Positions 24,964-34,256 of a DNA stretch of 64,000 nucleotides are shown here, piece after piece. The stretch is taken from positions 533,617 to 597,616 of the forward strand of contig NW_019775436.1 of NCBI RefSeq assembly GCF_001039355.2, given 5' to 3'. The stretch's first letter is position 1, and every line of letters begins with the position of its first letter. Both the position numbers and the translations under genes were made by a program. Source of the DNA: Lingula anatina. Taxonomy: Eukaryota > Brachiopoda > Lingulata > Lingulida > Lingulidae. Under the pieces are notes generated by a model. That model was not told the origin of the DNA. It worked only from the letters and a program-made list of their open reading frames with translations, and ran no database searches.

Positions 24964-27900
24964 AAACAAAGATGATAAATGATTTTGGATGTTGAATTTT
25001 TCATTTTCAATTTAAGCAAATATAATTATACTAAATCTTCTTTAAGGTATTTGGTCAGTAATTTGAACAGTGGTTTCAGTCCAGTTGCTTGTAAAAAAGA
25101 AAAAGATTTAAAAAACCATCCTCTTTTCAGGCTGCGCGACGACTCGCCGCAGGTCCGCAAGAACACCATGATGGTGCTGACCCATCTGATCCTGAACGAC
25201 ATGGTCAAGGTCAAAGGTCAGATCAGCGAGATGGCGACCTGTCTGTGTGACCCTGACCCCAGGATCGCTGGACTGGCCAGACTCTTCTTCCACGAGCTGT
25301 CCAAGAAGGTAGGTCAAGGTCACTGGTGTCAAGGTCATTGAGGTCGAAGTTGAAAATGTTTGTCCATTTTGCTTTTCTGTGATGAAAGTTTTAAAGGAAG
25401 AATTACACTGTCAGGATGTGGCAATGTCAATGCTGTTTAGGGCCGATTTTCAAATTCAGTGGTCATTTTTTATTATGTTAATTTCAGTTGATTTATTTCT
25501 GCATGTGTACGGAGCACTAAGACAGTAGTACTTTTTTTTAAGAAATAATTTATTAGTTTTATTATTGTAATTATTAATATCTTCATCATTACTTTTTTTT
25601 TTGTTTCCAGGGCAACGCAGTGTACAACATCATGCCGGACGTGATCAGCAGGCTTTCAGACCCTGATGTGGGTGTGGAGGAGGAGAACTTCAAGACAATC
25701 ATGAAGTGAGTCCCTGGGGTAGAAAGGACAGTCTTCTATCCTCCAGACTTATCTGGATAGTTGGGTGTTTTAATGCCTTTACCTATAAGGCAGGGCTTTT
25801 TTTACGTTTTATCAAAAGACTGACTTCATGACTAATTTGTTCAAAACCTGCTTCACCAGCATTATGTATGCCCATCTGGCGAGAAAATTTTACCTATTTT
25901 TTGTTCATTTCTTAATTCCAGGTATCTGTTCTCATTCATCCAGAAGGACAAGCAGTGTGAGAGTCTGGTGGAGAAACTGTGTCACAGGTTTAGAGCTACA
26001 AGGTGAGAACATGGTTGCATTGGAGCTTTGAATAGTTAGGTCCATACTTAAAATATGGAACCTTGTTTTCAGTTTTGTCTGACTTCATCACAGCTAAATA
26101 TTTCGACATTCCTTACTTGTACTTCTGATGTTAACCATGAAGTCTCTTCCCTGCTTTGACATTACTACTTTGGTGAAATTGATAATATCTTCATGTTTAT
26201 ATGAAAGTTTATAAGCACTCCCTCCATCTCTATTTAAGATTGTTTTTCAACGTACCATATGGATTTGCATCATTATTTGTTTTTTATAGATTGTCTCTTT
26301 TGTGGAGATTTTTAGCTCAGTCCAGTTTGACACATGATTTTGTTTTAGACTAAGACAGTGTGATTGTTGATATGTGTATAATCCCAGTGAGTCGATCATG
26401 TTGAGTTGTTAACTCCCTCCTTTGTATTTAACTTCAGCTCTTTCTTGTATTTTTCAAATCTTTTTTTTTTAATTTTCTTCCCATCTCTCCAAAATATACC
26501 TCATCACATAAATTGGGAAAGGAAAATTGTCATCTGTTAGTTTGTGACCACTATGAATATCTATTCCTATCTATTCCTACTTACAACAGGACCGAGAGAC
26601 AGTGGCGCGACCTATCATTTTGCCTGTCCATGCTGTCGTACAACGAGAAGAGCATTCGTAAACTGCAGGAAAATTTTGCTTGTTTTGGAGACAAGTTGCA
26701 CGAGGAAGAAGTGTACAGCTGTTTCACCACCATCATCAGTGGAGCCAAGAAGTTTGCCAAGCCTGAGACCAAGGTAAAAGATAGGAGTAATCTTCACAGT
26801 AATGTGTGTGGATGGCCACCAGATGGCAGCAGGTGTTTTGATGGCCACCAGATGGCAACACATGACCTGTACAAAATTTATTATTTATATTTTTCATTTA
26901 TTTATTTATTTTTTGATTGATTGATTTTCACCAGTCAGAAACTTTTTCATTTTTATTCACACTAAGTCTAACTTACAGTTTGGTTCAGAAAATGTATGTA
27001 GTGAAAAATGTCTATTTTTTTTAGTTCTTTTCTTTTTTGTTTCTCTCTTTCTTTTTATTTTCTTTATTTACTCATGGCATTGTATTCTCCCCCACTACAG
27101 GCCATGGTTGAGGAGTTTGAGCAGAGGCTGGAGGAGTGCCACACCAAGGGGATGGATGACGAGGCCGCCATGATGAAGGCCACCAAGGCCTCTGCGGCAG
27201 CAGCAGCAGCGGGGGGGAGAAAGAACAGAGGGAAGACACCAGCCAAAACACCAGGTATGATGTAGATCTTGGACCAGTTCCATGGAGGAACATTACAGAC
27301 AATGCATGTTAGACCTTTTTTATTGCATGAAAAAAATACATAATTTTCCCTTGAATTTTAAACACTTTTTCATTCATCACCAATGGTATATCCAATCCAA
27401 AGCTGTCTTGAAAATTACCTTTTTAAATTCCTATTTTAACTGCTGTAATGTTTGTCTTTTCTGTTTTTGGGAAAAAAACAATTTTCTCTTAACCCCCAAG
27501 CTGTGCCTTATCCAAAACTGTTGAGAAAACCATGTTCTATTAAATCTATTTATTAGTTCTAAATTTCTTTTAACTTTATTTTTTTAACCTTTTGTGACAC
27601 TTGTCTTTTCGGCTGCAGGAAAGGGTAAGAAGGGGCGTGGTAGGACAACGCGGAGGTTTGAGGACTCGGACGAGGAGTCGGACCAAGGCGGTGAGGGGGA
27701 GGAGGAGGGGGCCGAGACAGAGGAGGTTTCCAATCCTGCTGCTAGAGGGCGGCATAAGGCGGCTGGCAAGGCTAAACCAGCACTGGTGTTTAGTGACGAC
27801 AGCGATATAGAACTTTATGATGTCTCGGGGAAAGGTGAGAAAAGGAGGATGATTTTCCTATCTTTTTATTTTTTAATTTAGTTTTTTTTCTGATATATCC

Positions 27901-28406
27901 TCATTTATTTTTAGCATGTTTAGATAAGGCTTCCAGAGAGTCTTAGGACTTGTCCTGAAATTTTAAAATTTGGGTGTGGTATTTATGCTGCCTGGACCCC
28001 CAATATAGAAACGTGCCTTTTGTGCTTTGCGTAATTTTTTTTTAAAAAGGTCTGCTTTCATCTCTGAATGGTGTAGATTTTTAAGAAGAATATATTTGTG
28101 TTTTCATTTTTTGGACAACTGCAGGAGGATGATAAAAACTTATAGTTAAGGTTGTACACTGTATTAAAGGACTATACATACTGTATTAAACAACATTAAG
28201 CAAAATTATCCATTATTTACTTTGCAGAAGAGAAAACTGTGGAGGTAGAAGAAGAAGAAAAAGACAGCGATGCAGAAAACACGAATCCCAATGTGGACAG
28301 TCCCTCTCCACTTCCCGTTCGAAAACCAAAAAAATCAGTCTCCTGTCGGAGGCCGGAGGTCATACCAAAACGAGGCACGAGGGCATCACGAAGTCAGAAG
28401 TGCTAA
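7647..28406 (+). CDS. NCAPD2: Condensin complex subunit 1 (CAP-D2), complete, 33 coding exons
   Basis: HEAT-repeat subunit of condensin I, which compacts and resolves mitotic chromosomes. Exons: 7647-7764, 8069-8144, 10418-10476, 10867-11036, 13629-13777, 13950-14071, 14599-14722, 15033-15180, 15552-15674, 16004-16213, 16589-16673, 16974-17127, 17322-17441, 17731-17819, 18242-18369, 18814-18958, 19256-19364, 19887-19971, 20233-20369, 20879-21011, 21755-21842, 22066-22242, 22492-22919, 23571-23682, 23955-24078, 24732-24887, 25131-25308, 25611-25705, 25922-26002, 26590-26773, 27101-27254, 27619-27834 and 28228-28406. All borders are GT-AG and in phase; total 1551 residues against about 1400 in human. 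The N-terminus reads QYVVDEVYSIRQLP, like human QYVVQEVLSIKHLP. The CAP-D2 N-terminal region spans about residues 65-235. EEELGLTGATADDAEAEYI (about 1068-1086) and the HEAT core up to about 1310 (RFPNLIEPWTPHLYARLRDD) are strongly NCAPD2-like. The tail (about 1400-1551) is basic and acidic, with TPAK matching a Cdk site. Extra length comes partly from an acidic insert near 955-985. Very secure call. Confidence 0.97.
7765..8068 (+). other. NCAPD2 intron 1
   Basis: An intron of about 300 bases with a CA-rich stretch near 7846-7925 (repeated CACACA, ACATGC). I see no other feature. Confidence 0.8.
8313..8402. repeat. 30-bp minisatellite, three perfect copies
   Basis: The unit begins GATTTTGGACTGGCACTTGT and is 30 bases long. 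It occurs three times in a row at 8313, 8343 and 8373, within NCAPD2 intron 2. Confidence 0.95.
8477..10375. mobile_element. hAT-like non-autonomous element, about 1.9 kb, in NCAPD2 intron 2
   Basis: The ends are inverted repeats: the left begins CAGGGCTCAACACAAA and the right ends, read on the minus strand, as CAGGGCTCAACATAAA. Just inside each end are palindromic blocks of the type GTTGCCCcaGGGCAAC. No open frame long enough for a transposase is present (the longest is about 100 codons), so it is non-autonomous or decayed. I do not see a clean 8-bp target duplication (flanks CTTTTTCC and ATTTCCTT). Assignment to hAT rests on the CAGGG-type terminus and is tentative. Confidence 0.6.
11037..11085. 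repeat. (GT)n-(GC)n tract forming an intron donor
   Basis: The 5' splice site of NCAPD2 intron 4 reads AAG|gtgtgtgt and passes directly into a long GT repeat, then GC repeats. A transposon-like element starts at its end. Confidence 0.9.
11086..13136. mobile_element. hAT-like element with CAGGGGTCGAAATGTT termini, about 2 kb, in NCAPD2 intron 4
   Basis: Both ends carry the perfect 16-base inverted repeat CAGGGGTCGAAATGTT. The subterminal zones are full of short palindromes built from CTTTCCCg and cGGGAAAG. It sits between two simple repeats, (GT)n(GC)n on the left and a G-run then GT repeat on the right, so any target duplication is obscured. No transposase-length frame is visible. A shorter relative lies at 63413-63761. 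hAT affiliation is inferred from the terminus only. Confidence 0.65.
13137..13225. repeat. G-run, GT and GA microsatellites
   Basis: Compound simple repeat directly right of the 2 kb element: a G-run, then GT repeats, then GA repeats. Confidence 0.9.
14115..14457. repeat. 172-bp direct duplication split by a single N (likely assembly artefact)
   Basis: Bases 14115-14286 and 14288-14457 are almost identical (GTTGTTGTTGGGAGTACACT through CT repeat and poly-A to GAGAGAGAACA), with one N at 14287. They differ only in C-, A- and CT-run lengths and a few bases beside them. It lies in NCAPD2 intron 6. Confidence 0.9.
18679..18704. repeat. Poly-A tract in NCAPD2 intron 15
   Basis: An uninterrupted A run of about 26 bases on the plus strand. 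No element boundary is evident around it. Confidence 0.8.
19061..19228. mobile_element. Short MITE with CAGGGryGGATCCAG-type ends, NCAPD2 intron 16
   Basis: The left end is CAGGGATGGATCCAGAGC and the right end, read on the minus strand, is CAGGGGCGGATTTAGG. The element is 168 bases. Flanking 8-mers GATGATAA and GATAATGA look like a degraded 8-bp target duplication. A second copy is at 23383-23498. Confidence 0.6.
21115..21640. repeat. GT-rich minisatellite in NCAPD2 intron 20
   Basis: About 500 bases of GT-rich DNA with a higher-order unit: TATATGGTATTGTCTGTG followed by a variable number of GT pairs, repeated about five times between 21338 and 21520. The long cysteine-valine frames it produces are not genes. 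Confidence 0.9.
22966..23100. repeat. AT-rich simple repeats in NCAPD2 intron 23
   Basis: (AAT)n near 22976-22997 and (ATTT)n near 23040-23070 bracket a short unique segment. Confidence 0.7.
23383..23498. mobile_element. Second short MITE copy (CAGGGGCGGATCCAG end), NCAPD2 intron 23
   Basis: It begins CAGGGGCGGATCCAGAGA and shares with the 19061 copy the blocks CTGACAGTCTTCtGACAGAA and CCAGAAGACGGC. The right end is decayed (ATCCGTCCACCTAG), so the boundary is approximate. Confidence 0.55.
24902..24965. repeat. (AAAT)n microsatellite, NCAPD2 intron 26
   Basis: About 15 AAAT units immediately after the exon 24732-24887. Confidence 0.95.
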
Positions 28407-29150
28407 CAGTGGCTGAATGTTTTATTCTTACACGTTATGTCTACTAATGAATAGACACAGCAGAGACAATTTTAGCAAGAGCATTTAGTGGTAGAGAGTT
28501 GTTAATGTTTTTTATTTATTTTTTTTAAAGAAAAGACCTTTTGTTTAGTACTTGGAATGGCTATCAAAAATGGATATGGTTTGAAAGAATCAGGCATGCT
28601 ATCACATTCACAAAAAGGATGTTTCTTTCACACTTTTTATATCTCATAAACTGTTGGGTAATTTATGTCGTTAGTTGACTTTTATGTCTTCAAGAATGTA
28701 TTGACCTGTGCAGACACAGTGAAGGTCAGCCTCTTTGGCATCACTGAAAATAGTGAATGAATTGTCCTTAAGTTTAAGCGACTCTCCCCTTCCTCTCTCT
28801 CTCTGTCTCTCTGTGTGCTTCCGCACGTCTGGATATTTCCTGTTATAATGACTTATTTTGTACCTATTGGAATACTTCACATTTTTACATATGTTCTGTG
28901 GATGGATTATTGATAAATAATTTAAATCTGATAGAGAATGTGTGAACGGTGTTAATTAGAAGAATGGTGTGAAAAGATGTTGAATGGAGATTTTTTTAAA
29001 GACTTTATTAGTGTCAACACAATTTGTCTTGTGTCAGAAATTATATATACATATTCTGGAGAATATACCTGACTTGGTATCATTTTATGTATTATAATTA
29101 TTTTACATGTGAATTTTAGAATAAATCGTGTGTACAGTTTTACTGTTACT
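28407..29150 (+). other. Probable NCAPD2 3'UTR
   Basis: AT-rich sequence after the TAA at 28404-28406. A canonical AATAAA lies at 29120-29125, preceded by AT-rich sequence, and is the best polyadenylation signal. A CT-rich patch is at 28785-28815. The 3' end is inferred. Confidence 0.5.
29120..29125 (+). terminator. Candidate polyadenylation signal for NCAPD2
   Basis: AATAAA about 715 bases downstream of the stop codon, followed by a T-rich and GT-containing stretch. Confidence 0.45.
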
Positions 29151-31789
29151 TCTTCAGGTTTGTCTATACTTGAATGCATGTCTGTGTGATTGCCAACAAT
29201 TCTTGTTCCATAGAACATTACATACTTCAAAAAAAAGTCGTGGGTCTTATTTAATTAATATAATTATTTTTTATTCAAGTAACTATTTCAGCCTTTTAAT
29301 TTATGAAAGGGTAATTAAGTTGACGTCACAGCAAACCGAGAGTGCCTGGCGCGCGAAAACGGAATTTTAAGAGTGAATAACACTGATGTTTGTCGCGCAC
29401 GTAATTTAGCAGTAATGTGACCAAACAAAAGAAAGAGAGTGCTGTGCAATCTATCTGTACTTTCATAAACGGTAATTTAATTAAAAATTTATGGTCGTAC
29501 TCTTGGTCCGCATAACAAATTATAGTCATCTTTTTGCACCAGAATAGGGTCTGGGTTCTTTTTCAATCAACATAATGTTTTAATGACACTGTAACAAAGC
29601 ACGATGTCTGTGACAATGAACTTCCTGGAATTTCTCCTTTTTTATTTCGGAAAAACGTGTCTAAGGGTCTGTTTAACAAGCTTGGTTCAGCGGACGTGGA
29701 ATGAGTGGTTGAGCATGCCGACGATGACTCGAGGTAGTGAACCTATAATTGAACGAAACTCGAGTAACTGAACAGAATGGTATCAAATAGAGCAAAGCGC
29801 ACAAACAATCCATGTCATACAAGAAGCCAAGCATTTCTTCAAGTATTTCTTTAAAAAAGAATCCGCAATATCTTTTCCAAGAATCGACTGGATAAGATAT
29901 TCCAAGAATATGACAGTCAAAATTGCTTAAACATAGTTGGTAACACGATTCTCTCCGTCTGTAGTTGAAATCCTTTGTCAAAATCTAAAGAAGGAATACT
30001 ACACGTGGTATCTAAACATTTCTTTATTACGTAACTTAGTTTTCTACCTAAAATAAGCATTGTTATTGATCCATGCTCTTTTGCAAGGAGTTATTGCATT
30101 GCCGACAAATCTCTAAAGGTTTTCATGACTGCCTGTGCAAACTAAAGCCTTTATATTATGTGGAAAACTGCATTTCCATTGATAAGTAAAAAGGAAATTA
30201 CCAACTGCTTAGTCTGAAAATAGAACTGGACATAAAATATAACTGAACTAGCTCTGACTAACATAAAATATAACTGGAAAAAATGATGTAACAAACTAAT
30301 ATCATAAAGAAATATCACTACTGTGATAATGCCTACAGAATAACCTTAAACAGAAAATAGTAATAGTAAAATATGTGCACCAGTAATGCTTTTTAAGCAG
30401 GCAAAAATGCCTTTGTACGACATTGAAGCGAGAGGGACGTTTACAACATCACCTATTAATATATTGAATCGTAAAAAATGACTTTCTACAGATCTTATTC
30501 CGTTGACGTCACATACCTGCTGTATATTCTATAGACCTTATTGCGGTGACGCCACACACCGACTGTGGACATGTTATGTAGTTGGCAACTCGGTCGAGGA
30601 TTTTCATGTAAATGGACAGAGAAACTTACGAGAATAACTCATTCCCAATAACACTACGCATTCTTTTTTTTTTTTTGCCATTCCATTCGGAAAGCTGACA
30701 TTTCGAATGTGGCAAAATTGAAAGTTAAACATTTTGCTCTAGGTCTATAAAACTAAGAAGGGTTGCCTTTGCAAGGGTCTGCTGTTTTTTTTTCTCCGTT
30801 ATGTTATGACGACATTGCAAAAAGTCTATATACATGTAGGTACATTGCTTTACGAAAAGCTAACCCAATTCAGAATTAGAGTAAGTCCTCCAAATCAACC
30901 AGTTGGAATTCTTTGGAGCAGTGTATCAACAACCAACCATTGATTAACTCTTATAATATATTATGTTCACATCAGTAAATTATATTTTCAATTTTTCTAT
31001 TACTTTTTCAGTTTTTTTCACCTAATACTTGTCACATTCGACTGAATAAGCCGACCGCTGAGATGACAATCTGACAAAAAATGTGAAAAAAAAATATAGA
31101 AAAATTGAATCTATATAACTGATAAATTATTTTTGCTACCCAAAGTTAAAAACAACGGTGTCCTTCTGCTGTGCCAACGACAGTTATATTTTTAGAGAGA
31201 TCGAATACAATACAACCTGTTTCTGGACTTATAACTTTTTTTCCGAAAAAACGCTTCTCGTGCTACAAAATTAACTCACAAGAACCGACAACAGGTACAT
31301 CTTTTTTTTCACATAAAAAACTCATTTCTTCATATCGAAATGAAATCGGATATACTTACAAAAAACACCTAACGTGACGACGACCTTTGAAAGAAGTCAA
31401 CGCCTTGATACATGACACAAACTTTAACAGAGAGCACCTAAGGTTACGTCACGAACTTGTATCCCCACTCAAAAAAAAGTATAGCGAGCAAAACGAGAGA
31501 AAAAAGCGATCGATTTTTCCATCCCTGTGCCTACACATTATAGCAAAATTATCCTCGTCCGTTTTACATTTTGATCCTTGTTCTACACCCCTCCCCAATC
31601 AACCCCCACCCCCCACCCCCTAGGCAAAATCCTGGCCACGTCGGTGTACTGGTGCACATTTCGTACTGCCGTTAGATATCCGGAAATTATATTAGAGCAA
31701 GATGAACAAAAGCATGTCAGTAAAAAGATGATCACCGTCATACGCCGAGGCACCCAGTATGCACTTTGTGACATAAACAGTCAGCCGCC
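29151..31789. other. Intergenic DNA with CRE- and E2F-like motifs
   Basis: No coding exon can be supported. A cluster at 29321-29400 holds the CRE palindrome TGACGTCA (29321-29328) and the E2F-like GGCGCGCGAAAAC (29348-29360). Bases 30490-30522 and 30533-30565 are imperfect direct repeats, the first with another GACGTCA. The remainder is AT-rich with short runs of A or T. Confidence 0.4.
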
Positions 31790-31792
31790 TTA

Positions 31793-31968
31793 GGTCCCAT
31801 TCAGAATAGGGGGGGTTATTAGTCCGAGGGTCAAATACGGCCACCCACTACAAAGCTTGCCGGCTAATCCGCCAATAGACACTGAATAGATATCCCATGG
31901 GGAAGTATTCAAGTGGGTCGGCCATATTTGACCCTCGGACTAGTTAGTCCCCTATTCTGAATGAGGCC
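31793..31968. mobile_element. PIF/Harbinger-like MITE with TTA target duplication
   Basis: The element starts GGTCCCATTCAGAATAGGGG and ends, on the minus strand, as GGCCTCATTCAGAATAGGGG. It is flanked by TTA at 31790-31792 and 31969-31971. Its inner arms read TTAGTCCGAGGGTCAAATA in inverted orientation. The terminus and 3-bp TTA duplication fit Harbinger-type MITEs. Related copies lie at about 34605, 36620, 53742 and 57870. Confidence 0.75.
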
Positions 31969-32012
31969 TTAGAGAGCAGCTTGCCAGGGAATATATACAT
32001 CAATTTAAAAAC

Positions 32013-32198
32013 TTTATTCAAAGAACTTTCACTAGGTGCACTAGGCGTATGGCACAGCCGGTGTATTCAATCATGAAAAAAATCAGTAACATGATCTTTG
32101 ACACTTCACCTGCCTTTATAAGGCGTAAAAAGACACGAGAGCAGTAACATGAATCTAAGTCTTCATCGGAGCCATTTTCTTCAGGCGTTTCTCTCCAC
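32013..32198 (-). other. Candidate terminal exon with AATAAA at its stop (unassigned transcript)
   Basis: On the minus strand, CTGTTTAG|GTGGAGAGAAACG forms a plausible acceptor (exon from about 32198). An open frame of about 59 codons runs to a TGA at 32018-32020 that overlaps an AATAAA at 32018-32013. The frame includes EENGSDEDLDSCYC and an uncharged stretch. I do not recognise the protein. It could be a further alternative 3' end of the zinc-finger gene, an exon of a non-coding RNA, or chance. Confidence 0.25.
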
Positions 32199-33467
32199 CT
32201 AAACAGCAACGAATAGGTGAATTTGATGCAAACATTGGTTACACAATCACGTTACCTTCCTTAATGTGCGTGACTTGAAATATTGCACCGCCTATAAGGT
32301 TTTCTACAATTTGCTAATTTTGAACATGAAAAAAACAAAACAAAAAAGGATTGCACGCTTGATAGGTAGCCGGGTACTGTATTATTTAACACAGAACAAA
32401 ATAGCCTACGTCTATGACAAGCCACGCCTCGTGAAAACTTTTAATTTTCTAATAACTCCTAGAATCTTACATAATAATACTTCTGATTATAGGCCGTCGC
32501 CCTTTAAGCAGGTCATGCATCTTGAAATATTTTTCTTCAAACGGAAATCAAGGGACAAATGGCACTATTCATTTTCCCAAATACGTTTCTCAACAGCAAG
32601 ATACCAACCTTTCTGGGATATATAATAGTAATTTATAACTAAAAATGCTTGACAATTATAAATTTCTAAAGAAAAGTAAGTCGTTTTTCTACTTTATACG
32701 TTCACACACATAAAAATGTGGTCAAAAAGATCTGCTAATTATACAACAGATCGCTAACAAAAATGCATAATACAATATCATTAAAAAGATACAACAATTG
32801 AACAGAGCTAAATTAAAGTGCTTTACTATGATGATCCGTAGTAACTAATGTAATACTTTAAATGGCTCCAAGTGACACGTGACGGTTTTTTCTACGGGCC
32901 ATTTTACTCCATCTATCTACAGCCTGACTAACACACTTTTTAAAGTGTTATAAAATTACATGTATCGAGCCCTCGAGAGATTGGCTTCTCTCATCTTATC
33001 TTGGGTCACCGAGACTGTCAGATATAGTAAGAAAATCAGAGTGCCTCGGGACCGCGCACAAGCTGAACTTGAAGCTCAGCCCGTGCGGAACAGATAACTC
33101 AGCTTGTAGCTTATCGTGTGCACGCACTTCTCTAAAACAGGAAATATTGGTAAATAGCCCCACAATCGATACAACATAAGACCAGATTTTTTTTAAAAAT
33201 TGCCGGTCAGATGCACTTCCATTCATTTTATGACTGCCGGTTCAATATACCCAATCAACCTTATAAACAAAGAAAGCGCGCAAATAACGTTATACTTTAC
33301 TTAACAGCTAACATTGAACACTATTTTTCCCTCCCCCCATCCGACGGCGATGAATGTTACCGATGACTACAAGTACGAAACTTCCTTATGTTCCATGTGT
33401 ACGTGCAAGGTTCACTTCTAGTTAAGATACTTCATATTTTACCCTAAACACACGAAGACTTATTTAT
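32199..33467. other. Intergenic or 3'UTR sequence downstream of zinc-finger module B
   Basis: Directly after the module B stop (33468) the minus strand gives ATAAATAAATA, which could act as a polyadenylation signal. A 76-codon open frame at 32996-33226 on the minus strand has no recognisable family. Otherwise AT-rich with nothing definite. Confidence 0.35.
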
Positions 33468-34205
33468 TTATTTATCCTTCGCTCTTTCTTCGGTTCTCTC
33501 CGACTCTGCTGCCCTCTGGTGTTCGTGGACTGAGATTGGTGTCTGATGAGGGTGCAACCTGGGGGGTCCAAGATGGTGGCGATCTGGCGGCATAAGCAAA
33601 GGGAAATGATGAAAAGGAACCCGCGGATCTCCGTCGTTCGGCAGGCGTGGGAAGGCGGGCAACGAATCCTGTGGAGCATGCTGGGAGAGCGCTTGCGAGA
33701 ACGGCGGAAGCGCGGACAAACCCGAGGATGAAGACGACGACGACGGCTGCGGCGGCAGCGTATTGAATGAAGGTTGATTTTCATGACCACGACCTTCAGA
33801 TAGACTTCGGCCTTGACCTTGACCTTCGCCTCTGAGGTCATCCTGTGACGGTCCATCTCTGTTCTCTCGACCCCTCTCACTGCTTCTGTACGAATCGACG
33901 TTGGGATCTCTCAACTGAAGGTCGGGGTATATTATAGTGGGCGGTCTCTCGGGTCGCTCCGGCCTCTGATCCGTTTGGTGGTACGGACCGAGATTGGGGT
34001 CTCGGAGCTGAAGATCCGGGTAATGGATTGGGACCATTGTGGGCTCCCTTGACGTCGTGGCTGTCGCTTTGCGTTTCTTTGTTGGCTTGGTGCTCTTGTT
34101 CAGTTTCTCTGCGACTTCCTTGATCATCTGTTCGGGGGATGGCACGAGGTGAATGTGAACCTGGAGATGCATATATATTTTTTTGTGTTAATAATCATGT
34201 AGTTT

Positions 34206-34256
<51 letters not shown>

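Noticed and set aside
32996-33226. 76-codon minus-strand frame near module B
   Set aside because: No recognisable domain, and no convincing donor at its end.
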